Shown here in pieces: positions 1-11,675 of a stretch of 64,000 nt of DNA (its first letter is position 1; each line of letters starts with the position of its first letter). The translations under genes were made by a program, and so were the position numbers. Origin of the DNA: Zygnema cylindricum (lineage: Eukaryota > Streptophyta > Zygnematophyceae > Zygnematales > Zygnemataceae); contig JBBHKE010002999.1 in NCBI GenBank assembly GCA_037447655.1, forward strand, positions 62,001 through 126,000. The letters run 5' to 3'. Below the pieces are notes generated by a model. The model was not told where the DNA came from, ran no database searches, and saw only the letters and a program-made list of their open reading frames with translations.

Positions 1-1734
1 AATGTGTTCGTTTGACAAAATGACGACGCAGCGTCAGATCCCTAAAAAAACAAAAAATAAATGGATGGATGAGATTCGTTCAACAAGGGATCCATTTTTC
101 TGTGGATTATCCGCATTTGGCGTTAAGCCGTCCCAAATATCATCAACGCCAAATGTTGTTTTTTATTCTAATTATTTTAATTAATTAATTGTAATTTGTG
201 GTTCATTGTCACTTCGACCCCTCATTAACATATACATTAATTCTAATTTGGAGTGAAATCACCCATAGACACCATATTAGAATAAACATTTACGATGTAT
301 TCGTTTGTTGTGCCGAAATAGAGTACATATTGACGCTAATTGGACAAAATACATGTTATAGTGTTTATATAAACTGAACAGTAAAAAATCACATGAACCA
401 AGAGTACGCAGTTTTAAGACGGTTTACGTGAACGTGTAAAATAAAAACAGTTCACTGCTTTAACTGTAACATCATGACTTCGCACATGCGAATATATTTT
501 ACGTTCACACTGCAGAACAGGCGATTATAGAAGATCGTGTGCGAAAGAGGTTTTTGGCGACGAGATTGAACCCATTTTTTCAGCGCACGTTCATATGCAT
601 GCGCGTATGATTTATAATTTATTTTAAATATTTTAAAGTAAAAAGGTACAAATATGTATCGTCTGACATCATCCGTACACCATACTAATTATACATTATT
701 GTACTTTCGGTCTTGACGCTAATTTGTACGGAACCTCAATTATAGTCAAGGAAAAATTAAAATCATGTATACTATTTTGGGAAAAAAATCAAAATTTTAA
801 GAACCCAAATTAGTGTCGTTGACACTAATAACGATGCGCGGTGTACCTGCGCGCAGCAAAAATCGTCTCTGCGATTAGCAATTCCCTTTAACAAATCGAA
901 AATAAAACATAGAACATTCACATAACTTATACAACAAATAGTATAATCTTTTCCTTAAAGCTTGTCTTCAATTCTGGCTTCAATTTTATAAAAGAATTTG
1001 ACGGAGATCATAAAAAAAACAAGGTCACTGTAATAATGAATAATGAATGTAATAACTGGGATTAGTACGGATGACAATGACGAGATTGCGGACAAGTGAA
1101 GTACGAAAAGTAAACATTAGACAACAGAATAAAGTGGACGTAAAGACTTAGGAGAAAAAACATAATGGTAAATTTCCTTTTACAAAACATTTTCCACCAC
1201 CATCTTTGGAAATCTTGAAATAAAATTAGGGTAGACATTTACACTTGAAATAGTGTTGATGTCAACCTACCGTACAAGATACAAAGTAGACGCACAAATT
1301 GGCGTTAAGTGCCAAATTTAATGTTAACGTTATTTTTTTTATTTAGACGACTATACACAAATTAGGGTTAATAACAGTGAATTGGCGCTAAGACTAATTT
1401 TTACTCCACGCTAATAACGATAGGCGGGGTAGTTTATTTTTGGCCTCTTAAGTAAAAATAACATAAATAATAATGTTTTTCTGCTAATAACACTAATTTA
1501 TTAAACGGTCAACAATTGCCTATGTCGCTTGTGACTAAACGACAATTAAATAACCTTTCATTAAACCATAGATGTCTCATTCGTACGGATTTTGACATTT
1601 TTACGAAATTTCGTTTTTTTTTTTGATTTTGAATCTTTCGTTAAATGCATATACTTTTCGTACGGTTTAAACGTACGGATGAACCGTACATTTATAATGT
1701 ACAAAAATTTAAAAAAATAGACTATTCATTTGCA
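1..1734. other. AT-rich intergenic sequence with TE debris, no gene
   Basis: I see no credible coding region here; the open frames are short and have no recognisable domain. The stretch is AT-rich and carries scattered copies of CTAATAGCG- and GTACGG-type words, which are the terminal and internal words of MITEs seen later in the window. A second degenerate right-end-like word lies near 1400-1432. The stretch is best read as old transposon debris. Confidence 0.6.
180..843. mobile_element. Degenerate TA-flanked MITE (about 545-bp subfamily)
   Basis: The right end at 822-843 reads CACTAATAACGATGCGCGGTG and is followed by TA, matching the terminal inverted repeat of the better preserved copies at 14806-15350 and 19762-20312. 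The interior also follows those copies: a block resembling their GTTCACACGGTCGACGG segment around 480-580, and a GGTACAAATATGT...CCGTACACCA segment around 650-690. The left end is eroded and its position is approximate. Confidence 0.35.
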
Positions 1735-1868
1735 CGCGCGAAGTTTGAAAGAAATTTGTACGTTACGGTTATAATGTACGGAAACTTCGTGCGCAGTTTG
1801 AAAGAAATTTGTACATTACGGTTTTAATGTACGGAAATTTCGCAGTGTTTTGAAAGAAATTTGTACAG
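1735..1868. repeat. About 53-bp tandem repeat, three copies
   Basis: The word TTTGAAAGAAATTTGTAC recurs at about 1744, 1797 and 1849, each copy followed by a TACGGTT-TAATGTACGG segment. It lies just upstream of the hAT transposase remnant and could be a subterminal repeat array of that element, but I could not find the element's terminal inverted repeats. Confidence 0.6.
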
Positions 1869-1957
1869 TTCATCCAAGCCGACATTGAATCCGCCATTGA
1901 AAGCTTCATTGAAGTCGTACTTCAAGCAAGCTTCCACGAACTTCTTTAGAAGCAGCC

Positions 1958-3941
1958 ATGCCTAGGCCTCGAGGATCAGAGTGGGACCATGTTAAGGCAC
2001 CGAAGGGTGGGCAGCTCGCGGACAACAAATTGTGCATTTGCATTTACTGTAACTTCGAGTATAATGGACAAGCCACTCGGATTAGAAACCACCTTCTTGG
2101 AAATGTGAAGAGTGGAGGCATTAGGACCTACAATTTATGTCCAAATGAGGTAAAGGCAACTGAGGTAAAGGCAGAGCTACGTGTTGTGGAAACAGACAAG
2201 GCTTCTCAAGGTTCTAAAAAACGTATTATATCCGTTTTAGATCAACTTACTGGAAGTGGAAGTCTTACAAGGTCTTTGGATAAGGTACAAGGAGTACAGA
2301 TGAAAATAAAAAGTTGTTTTAATAAGTATAATCAGAAAGAGGTAGATGCAGCATGGGCTAAAGCTTTTTTTGCCAATGGCTTGCCATTCACTCTATTGGA
2401 TGACCCCTATTTCAAGGCAGCAGTGAAGCAGACTGGGGAGATAAGGGAGTCTTATAAGTTACCGCACCGAAATGCCATGAGAACGAGACTTTTGGCTGAG
2501 ACCAAGACGATGATCACTAATGATTTGGAGAGTTACATGGAGACATTGAAAGTCACTGGAGCCTCTGTCACATCAGACGGTTGGACAACTATTGACCAAA
2601 CACCTCTTCTTAACATTTTAGCTGTCACCCCAAAAGGTGACATGTTTCTCATGGCCGAAGATACTAGTAGGCACTACAAGGATGCCGAATACGTTTGTGG
2701 AGTGTTGGAGAAGGGAGTTCTTGCGGTGGGAGTGGAGCATGTAGTGCAAATTGTTACAGATTTTGCTCCTGTGAACAAGGCAGTTGCCTTGTTGCTCATG
2801 AGGAAGTACCCAACCCTCACGTGGACGCCATGCTCTGCCCACATCTTAGACTTGATGTTGGAGGATTGAGGCAAGCTTGCTTTTATTTCAACACATGTCC
2901 GAGAGGCAAAGGAGGTGTTGAAATTTGTCACAAACCGGAGGTGTTGAAATTTGTCACAAACCATAACATGAGTGCAGCCATCTTCTACAACATCTCTACA
3001 CTTAGGCTTTTGAAACCTGGAGAGACCCGGTTTGCTACAAATTTTATCATGTTCCAGGGGTTTTTAGAGATGAAGGACAGCCTCAAGCGCTTAATGTTTG
3101 ATGATGGCTATAAGCAGTGGATTGGCAAGGCTGCTTACAAGTCCGAGGGGGCCAAAATCAAGGGCCACATTTTGAGCTCAGAGTTTTGGATGAGAGTGGG
3201 GGAGGCAGTGACAGTTTCAGAGCCTGTGGTACGACTGATGCGGGAGTGTGACAAAGGGGCACCAAATGTGGGGAAGGTTTATCATGGGTTCTACATGATC
3301 GGTCAATTCTTGCATAATATATCCAACAATGGAAGAGTGGGAAATTACGAAGGAATGCAGATTTTGGAGGAGTTGAAGAAATATGGGAGATGGCATATAG
3401 CCCCATGTATGCAGCCGGCTTCGTAATCGATCCCGAGTACCAAAGTGTTGCCTATGGGCAACATTCAAATTTGAAAGTCATGGAAGGCTTCCAGAAAATG
3501 CTTGAGAGGATGTTAGCAAATGTGGATGATCAAGCTGAAGCATACATTGAGCTGACTAAGTATAGGGGCTCTGAGGGAATTTTTGGGAGGGAGGTAACAA
3601 AAACTTGTGCGAAGAAGATGCCACGGAGGAAGTGGTGGCAACAGTTTGGGGTTGTCACCCCTATTTTACAGAAGGTGGCAATTAGGTTCCTTGCTCAATG
3701 CTCGGTTGCTAGCTCATGCGAGAGGAATTGGTCAACTTATGACCATATTCACTCTAAAAAACGGAACAGGCTGACAGCTAAAGGGGCCAATGACTTAGTG
3801 TGGGTCTTTAGTAATCTCAGATTAGCACATGAAACTAGGGATGTCAGCTATGAGGAGTCTATGATAGCATGGGAGGAAGAGGAAGGGGAGATAGTGGAAG
3901 AGGATGCTGACGAAGACATGGATGAACTAGATCTAGAGTGA
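1958..3941 (+). pseudogene. hAT superfamily transposase with BED zinc finger, broken
   Basis: A hAT transposase excises and reinserts hAT DNA transposons. The first part has an N-terminal BED-type zinc finger (two Cys in CIYC, His in RNHL, final Cys near residue 63). A DUF659-like core follows with TSDGWT and a CSAHILDL motif at the end. The second part has KPGETRFATNF. The C-terminal part has the hAT dimerisation region (WWQQFG, SVASSCERNWS, KKRNRL) and an acidic tail. The three parts lie in three frames. Breaks visible: an in-frame TGA at 2867-2869, a 26-bp direct tandem duplication (2911-2936 and 2937-2962) that shifts frame, and a small indel near 3400. The first ATG at 1958 gives the full BED domain. 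Total length is about that of an intact hAT protein. Terminal inverted repeats were not found. Confidence 0.85.
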
Positions 3942-4018
3942 TAGAGGAAATAACCCTATTCGAGGTTGTCAATTAGTTACTTTCTATGTGTAAACTAAGT
4001 TATTTCCCTCCCATGATT

Positions 4019-4308
4019 ACAAAAATGGTTTTTTTTTTTGCTTCAATTGTGGATGTGTCATTATTTGATGTTCATATACAAAAATGGATTTTTTTCTTTG
4101 GATTTTTTTTTCAATTATGATTTTGTCATTATTCAATGTTGACATACAAAAATGGTTACTTTTTTGCTTCAATTCTGAATTCATCATTATTAAATGTTGA
4201 CATACAGAAATGGATTTTTTCTTTTCAATTGTGATTTTGACATTATTCAATTTTGACATTCAAAAGTGGTTATTTTTTCTTCAATTGTAAATTTTTGAAT
4301 GTTAACAT
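4019..4308. repeat. Imperfect 56-67-bp tandem repeat, about five copies
   Basis: Each copy starts with ACAAAAATGG (variants ACAGAAATGG, TCAAAAGTGG), continues through a T-rich stretch and ends near CATTATT(C/T)AATGTTGACAT. It lies just downstream of the hAT pseudogene. It is non-coding; open frames through it are low-complexity. Confidence 0.65.
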
Positions 4309-4837
4309 GTTGCAATAGGGGAAAGTGCCGGCATGGCGCCGGGAAGACGCCGGTGCTGACAGGGCTTTCGCTGCCTTGGCGCTGGCGACGAGTTCAGCGC
4401 CGAGGCAACAGACAGTCTCATCGCTGGTTGCCGGTTCAGAGTCCAGCGACAGTCTGATCGCTGGCGACGAGACAGTCTGATCGATGGTTGCCCGTTCAGA
4501 GTCCAGCGAAGAGACAGTATCGTCGCTGGTTTTCGTTTAGAACTCTGAAATTTTGATTTTGTCATCGTATTTTTAGTCATTTATTAATTTTTTTATATTT
4601 TTTGATTTTTATTTTTAGTATGAAGTCAACAAAAGTCAACGCATTTAAAAAAAAATGATTTTGTTTCATGCGCATATTCGTTATTTTTTTGGCGTTTCAT
4701 GCGTGCGTTTTATGCGCATGAGACATCTATGCATTAAACCCCACGGTTATAATTTCAGAATTCCTTACTCTAATTTCTACTCTACGGTGTGTACCTCTCA
4801 GCAGGTCAGCAACTTCAAGTCAAGACCTAAATGTTTT
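4309..4837. other. Short GC-rich block and AT-rich filler, no gene
   Basis: Positions 4315-4545 stand out as GC-rich, with a duplicated segment containing GTTCAGAGTCCAGCGA at about 4433-4448 and 4494-4509 and several CATCGCTGG/GATCGATGG words. A loosely similar GC-rich islet with CCGGCA and CGACGAGTTC words lies near 36115-36230. I assign no function. Confidence 0.4.
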
Positions 4838-4855
4838 TTATATATATATGCGTAT

Positions 4856-4949
<94 letters not shown>
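4838..4949. repeat. (TA)n microsatellite
   Basis: An almost pure TA dinucleotide tract with a short TGCGTATACACACACA interruption. It abuts the start of composite unit A (ATTGAGCTAGATT). The same junction recurs in shorter form at 7682-7694, so the microsatellite marks the unit boundary and may have mediated the duplication. Confidence 0.9.
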
Positions 4950-6948
4950 GAGCTAGATTTTATTCACTCTCATATGGTTTATATCCATAATCAATTTTAA
5001 GGAAACGATAATGAAGAAAACATTAATTTAGTGAACGTTAAAAAATGCGTACAAAATCTCGTTCAACCTCGACAAAGGTTTTAATTTGTTTCGAGAAAGA
5101 AAATGAATTTCGACCCAAATTTCTAAAGTTCGACATTTCTATCCAAAACAAAACCAAAATGTACGAAAATCGCGGGAGGTTCCGTGGTACTGTTACCTTT
5201 TTTTTTCCCGACATTTTTAACTGTTTAAAAGCAGTTGTGGCAAGCTAAATGACAAAAATTATCAAAAGTAGCAATTTTGATTAATCACAACCACTTTTTC
5301 AGTTTGCAACGAATTGGACCGGCATTTTTCAATTTCCACAAAAAATTAAACATTTATTTTGACCAGAATTTTCCAATTTCGACAATTTTTTGCTAATTAA
5401 ACGATTTTTTTACATTCCGGTTAACATTTCAAATTCAGTTGAGATGAGAAGTAAAAACTCAGATTGGGTAAAAACCCAATTGAGGACTGCGAAAAATTGA
5501 TAAAATTTTGTAAAGATAAACCGACATTTGTTCGGCAATTAAGGAATCTGAGGACTTCTTGACAAGAAAACTTAAAAAAATGTCAATTTTTTGCCGAAAT
5601 TGGAAAATCCTTGTCAACCACACCATTTCCCACTCCTTTCTCCTTTTTTTTTGTCTACCCTCCCCCTCCCCCTGCCTCGTCCTATCCACTCCTCTCTCTC
5701 GCTTTCCTTTTTTCTGCAATTTCAATCACTTTATTTCTCTCACTGCTTCCCTTTCCTCCCACTCCCTTCCTCTCCCCCCTACTCATTCACCTCTTAAAAG
5801 AAAACCTTAATCATGTTACAAAAATTCCATACCTTTAATTAAAAAAATAATATTAATTCCCCAAAACTGGAGTACAAAATTTTTGAACAACAAACGCCAA
5901 AAATTCCACCATTTAAAAATGGTTTCTTCCTCCATCTAAACTAGTTTTCGACTTTTTTCGACTTTTTTTTCTCACTTACATATACATTCTTTCCTTCAAA
6001 ACAATCTTCTCTTCAACACTCTACACCTTAAAAAAAAACCTTCCTTATTTCTCAAACCTAACATGGACATAACTACATTATAATATCATTATTTTTAAAA
6101 TCTACACCTATCGAATTCTCTACCGCTCCATATCATAATTTCAAAACATGGAAACCAAATCTTCCTCTTCCATGCAAACAAAATCTAAAATTTATAACTT
6201 AGTCTAAAACTCTAACTTCTAAATGCAACTAATTCCTAATTTAAAAACTTTATCGAATATCCATATTTTACAAATCCATAACACTACTCCAAAACATAAA
6301 ACCCAAAAACTAAACCCTCTTCCATGCAAACAAGTCCCCATTCTAAGTTCTAAGCATAATTATTTCCTTTTTTTAATCCTATTAAATAATTTACACATCC
6401 ATAACACTACTCCAAAACACAAAACCCCAAAAACTAAACCCTCTTCCATGCCAACATTTCCATGCGTCAAACGCATCCCGCCTCGTTTTTGTTCCCACTC
6501 GCCATGCAAGTTTTGACGCATATGGGAGTGTTGACTCGCCAATTGGCGCCCGTCCCAATACAGTATCCGGCACTCGCTCCCAAACAGCTTTGCCACGTGG
6601 CACCCCCTCTCATCCCGCAGAACTTTGCCACCACTGACTGACACGTGTCTCCCGCCTGCTATCTGTAGGTGCAAGCGCACGCTAAAAGACGACAAATGCC
6701 GCCTCGGAGATCTGAAAACCAAGAAAACGCACATGGAGTTTAGTATGGAATAATATTTAGTTTAAAACGGAGTTCAGCTGAAAAGGAAGTTTAATTTCAA
6801 ACAGTGTTCAAATTAGAACGGAGTCTAGTTTACATAGAGGTTACGGAGTTGGGTTTTACGGATCGTAGTAAATAGAAGTGTGATGATTAGGTGCGAAAAT
6901 ACTATTAACAACAATGAAAAATGAATTGGTAAGAAAGTAATAACGCCA

Positions 6949-7134
6949 CATAATAATAATAATAATAATAATAATGATAATAATGATAATAATGATAACA
7001 ATGATAACAATGATAACAATGATAACAATGATAACAATGATAACAATGATAACAATGATAACAATGATAACACTGATAACAATGATAACAATGATAATAA
7101 TAATAATAATAATAAAATAAATAAATAAATAAAA
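6949..7134. repeat. TAA / AATGATAAC microsatellite
   Basis: A run of TAA triplets flanks a tandem array of the nonamer AATGATAAC. Copy B has only a short TAA run at the equivalent place (11282-11297), so the array expanded in copy A alone. Confidence 0.85.
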
Positions 7135-7232
7135 CACTAGTGAAGGTTGGGTATCATGAGATAACAATGTACTTTTGCTCTTTCAAAAAGTTCATAACAA
7201 CTTCATCATTATGAAACATAATAGATGGGATT

Positions 7233-7616
7233 CAAGTTCTATTTTTCTCTCTCTCCCTCTCCCTCTCTCCGTCTCCCTTTCTCTCTCCTCTCCCTCTCCC
7301 ACTCCCTCTCCCTCTCCCTCTTTCGATCTCTCTCCCTCTCTCCCTCTCTTCCTCTCTCCCCCTCTCCCTTTCTCCCTCTCTTCCTCTCTCCCCTCTCCCT
7401 CTCTTCGCCTCTCTCTCTCCCACTCTCTCTCCCTCTTCCTCTCTCTCCCTCTCGCCTTATCTCCCTCTCTCTCCCACTCTTTTTCTCTCTCCCTCTCTCC
7501 CTCTTCCTCCCTACCTCTCTCCCTCTCTCTCTCGACCCCTCTCTCCCTCTTCCTCCCTATCTCTCTCCTTCTTTCCCTCTCTCCTCTCTCCCTCTCTCTC
7601 GACCCCTCTCTCTCTC
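7233..7616. repeat. CT-rich low-complexity tract (copy A)
   Basis: A pyrimidine tract made of CTCTCCCTCTC-type words follows AACATAATAGATGGGATTCAAG, exactly as in copy B at 11431-11675. Long Ser/Leu/Pro-rich open frames through it, on both strands, are composition artefacts. Confidence 0.85.
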
Positions 7617-8084
7617 ACACACGCACCTTTATTTTTTTGTGTTTCCACTTGCCTCCATTCTTCCAGCCCTGCCACGTTTCCTTATATATATATAATTGAG
7701 CTAGATTAAATTCACTCTCATATGGTTTATATCCATAATCAAATTTAAGAAAACTTTAATGAAGAAAACGTTAATTAAGTGACATTATTAAAATAATGTA
7801 TACGAAATCTCGTTCAACCTCGACAAAGGTTTTATTTTGATTCAAGAAAGAAATAATCAATTTGGACCCAATCGGCTAAAGTTTGACATTTCCATACAAA
7901 ACAAAACCTAAATGTACTAAAATGGCAAGAGGTTGCCTAGTACAGGTACTACTTTTTATTTTTTAAATAGTTTTTAACCCTTTAAAAGCAGTTGTGACAA
8001 GCTAAATGACAAAACTTATCAAAAGTAGAAATTTAGATTGATCACAACCACTTTCGCTAAGATGTTGCAACGAATTGGACCAGG

Positions 8085-9765
8085 ATTTCCTAATTTCGAC
8101 AAATATTGCCATTTTTTTTTAAACAAAATTTCCCAATTTTGACAAATATAACTATTTTTTTTGACCAATGTTTTCCAATCTCGACAAATATTACCATTTT
8201 TTTTGACAAGGATTTCCCAATCTCGACAAATATTTTTTTAACCAAAATTTCCCAATTTCGACAATTATTGCCATTTTGTTTTACCAAAATTTCCCAATAT
8301 TATTGCAATTTTCTTTTGACCAATGTTTCCCAATTTTGACAATATTGCCTCTCTTTTTTACCAATGTTTTCCAATTTCAACAAATATTGGTATTTTTTTT
8401 TACCAGGATTTCCCAATTTCGACAATTATTGCCATTTTTTTTTACCAGGATTTCCCAATTTCGACAAATATTGCCATTTTTCTTGACCAGGATTTTCCAA
8501 TTTCGACAAATATTGCCATTTTTCTTGACCAGGATTTCCCAATTTCGACAAATATTGCCATTTTTTTTTACCAGGATTTCCCAATTTCGACAAATATTTC
8601 CATTTTTCTTGACCAGGATTTCCCAATTTCGACAATTATTGCCATTTTTTCTTGACCAGGATTTCCCAATTTCGACAAATATTTCCATTTTTCTTGACCA
8701 GGATTTCCCAATTTTGACAAATATTGCCATTTTTTATTACGAGGATTTTCCAATCTCGACAATTATTGCCATTTTTTTTTACGAGGATTTTCCAATCTCG
8801 ACAAATATTGCCATTTTTCTTGACCAAGATTTCCCAATTTCGACAAATATTGCCATTTTTTTTTACCATGATTTTCCAATCTCGACAATTATTGCCATTT
8901 TTCTTGACCAGGATTTCCCAATTTCGACAATTATTGCCATTTTTTTTACCAGGATTTCCCAATCTCGACAAATATTGCCATTTTTCTTGACGAAGATTTC
9001 CCAATTTCGACAATTATTGCCATTTTTTTTTACCAGGATTTCCCAATTCCGACAAATATTTCGATTTTTCTTGACCAGAATTTCCCAATTTTGACAAATA
9101 TTGACATTTTCTTAACCAGGATGTTCCAATCTCGACAAATATTGCCATGTTTTTTGACCAGGATTTCCCAATTTCGACAATTATTGCCATTTTTTTTGAC
9201 CAGGATTTCCCAATTTCGACAATTGTTGCCATTTTTTTTTACCAGGATTTTCCAATTTCGACAAATATTTCCATTTTTTTTGACCAGGATTTTCCAATTT
9301 CAACAAAAAATGTTATTTTTTTTACGAGAATTTCCCACATTCGAAAAATATTGCCATTTTTTTTACGAAGATTTCCCAATTTCGACAATTATTGCCATTT
9401 ATTTTGACGAGGATTTTCTAATTTCGACAAATATTGCCATTTTTTTGACGAGGATTTTCTAATTTCGACAAGACCAGGATTTTCCAATTTCGACAAATAT
9501 TGTCATTTTTCGCACCAAGAATCCAATTTTTTACAAAGACTTTCCAGTTTCGACAAATATTACCATTTTTTTTACCAGGATTTTCCAGTTTCGACAAATA
9601 TTGCCATCATTTTGACCACGATTTCCCAATTTCGAAAAATATTGCCAATTTTTTGACCAGGATTTTTCAATTTCGACAAATTTTTGTTATTTTTTCTGAC
9701 CGGATTTTCCAATTTCGACAAAGTTTTCTCTATAAACAATTCTTTTATAATTCAAATTTTGTCGA
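8085..9765. repeat. 42-bp minisatellite, about 40 copies
   Basis: The monomer contains TTGACCAGGATTTCCCAATT followed by TCGACAAATATTGCCATTTT, with a variable T run. Forty-two is a multiple of three, so several frames stay open for long distances on both strands and give a reiterated 14-residue motif (ILPFFLTRISQFRQ on the plus strand). Monomers vary in the T run and in a few C/T positions. Copy A has only two or three degenerate monomers at 5320-5420. I regard the array as non-coding. Confidence 0.85.
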
Positions 9766-11430
9766 GATTGGATGAGATTAAAAGGTTCAGATCAGATTGG
9801 GTAAAAACCCATTGAGGGCTGCGAAAAACTAATAAAATTTTGTAAAGGTAACGTGACATTTGATCGGCAATTAGAAGGAATTTGAAGACTTCTTGACAAG
9901 AGTACTTCAAAACATGTCAAAATTTTGTCGAAATTGGCAAATCCTTGTCAATCACACCATTTTCCACTCCCTTCTTTTACTTTGTCTACCCTCCCCCTCC
10001 CACTGCCTCGTCCTATCCACTCCTCTCTCCCGCTTTCCTTCTTTTTATGTTATTTCAGTCACTTTATTTCTCCCACTGCTTCCCTCTACTCCCACTCCCT
10101 TCCCTCTCCTCCCTACTCATTCACCTCCTTATCCTTCCTAGAAGGTGGAAAAGAGAACTTAATCATGCTACAAAAATTCCATACCTTGACTCAAAAAAAT
10201 AATATTAATTCCTTAAAACTAGAGTACAAAATTTTCGAACGACAAACGCAAAAAATTCCACCATTTAAAAATGGTTTCTTCGACCGTCTAAAACTACTTT
10301 TCGATTTTTTTCTCTCACTTACATATACATTCTTTCTTTCAATATAATCTTCTCTTCAACACTCTACGCCTTAAAAAAAAACCTTCTTTATTTCTAAAGC
10401 CTAACATGTACATAACTACATCATAATATCATTAATATTAAAATCTACACCTATCGAATTCTCTACCGCTCCATATCATAATTTCAAAACATAAAACCAA
10501 ATCTTCCTCTTCCATGCAAACAAAATCTAAAATTTCTAACTTAGTCTAAAACTCTGATTTCTAAATGCAACTTATTCCTACTTTTAAAACCAAATTTATC
10601 GAATATCCATATTTTAAAAATCCATAGCACTACTCCAAAACATAAAACCCAAGAACTAAACCCTCTTCCATGCAAACAAGTCCCGATTTTTTAAAACCCA
10701 AATTTTACTAAATAATTGACACATCCATAGCACTACTCCAAAACATAAAAACCCAAAAATTAAACCCATTTCCATGCCAACATTTCCTTGCGTCAAACAC
10801 ATCCCGCCACCTTTTTGTTCCCACTCGCCATGCAAGTTTTGACGCATATGGGAGTGTTGACTCGCCAATTGGCGCCCGTCCCAATGCAGTATCCGGCTTT
10901 CGCACCCAAACAGCCCTGCCACGTGGCACCCCCTCTCATCCCGCAGAACTTTGCCACCACGGACTGACACGTGTCCCCCCTCTGCCATCTGTAGGTGCAA
11001 GTGCACGCTAGAAGACGACGAACGCCGCCTCGGAGATCTGCGCATCAGGAAAACGCACACAGAGTTTAGTATGGAATAATGTTTATTTCAAAATTGTAGT
11101 TTAGCTAAAAACGAAATTTAATTTCCTATGGTGTTTAATTTAGTATGGAGTCTAGTTTATATAGATTTTACGGAGTTGTGGTGCGGATCGTTATGGATCG
11201 TAAATAGAAGAGTGATGATTTGGTGCTAAAATGCTATTAACAACAAAGAAAATGAATCGATAAGAAAGTAAAAACGCCACATAATAATAATAATAATACA
11301 AAGTTATTTTTAGAACGGATTTAGGACTAAAATAGTAATGAAGGTTGATTACGATATATGACTTAACAATGTCGCTCTATCAAAAATTTCATTAAAACTT
11401 TATGTTATGAAACATAATAGATGGGATTCA

Positions 11431-11675
11431 AGTTCTATTTTTTCTTTCTCTCTCTCTCTCCCTCTCCCTCTCTCTCCGTCTCCCTTTCTCTCTCTCTCCT
11501 TCTCCTTCTCTCTCCGTCTCTTTCTCCTCTACTTCTCCCTCTCCTTCTTCCTCTCCTTCTCCCTCTCCCTCTTTCCCTCTCTCTCCCTCTTTCCTTCTCC
11601 CTCTCTCCTTCTCTCCCTCTCTCCCTCTCTCCCTCTCTCCCCCTCTCTCCCTCTCCCTCTCTCCTTCTCGACCCT
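11431..11675. repeat. CT-rich low-complexity tract (copy B)
   Basis: The paralogue of the tract at 7233-7616, following the same AACATAATAGATGGGATTCAAG lead-in. It is low-complexity and non-coding. Confidence 0.85.

Larger units (their letters stand above)
4949..7681 (+). repeat. Composite repeat unit, copy A
   Basis: This is a long non-coding repeat unit present four times in the window. Landmarks in order are: ATTGAGCTAGATT start; a CTCGTTCAACCTCGACAAAGG block; a few degenerate minisatellite monomers (5320-5420); a TTGGGTAAAAACCCA block (5464); an inverted monomer (5580-5620); a C-rich stretch; two copies of a CCATAACACTACTCCAAAACA segment (6250-6440); a conserved block with GCCACGTGGCACC (6530-6700); a TAA/AATGATAAC microsatellite; a CT tract; and the sequence GCCACGTTTCC, where it stops at a second TA tract. 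Copy B repeats all of this. No TIRs or proteins are evident, so its class is unknown. Confidence 0.7.

Noticed and set aside
8276-9094. 272-residue open frame with a 14-residue repeat, as a possible repeat protein
   Set aside because: It is the translation of the 42-bp minisatellite; other frames on both strands are equally open, and the paralogous copy A has no such frame.
8085-9765. CRISPR-like array
   Set aside because: The units are contiguous tandem monomers with no unique spacers, and the context is eukaryotic.
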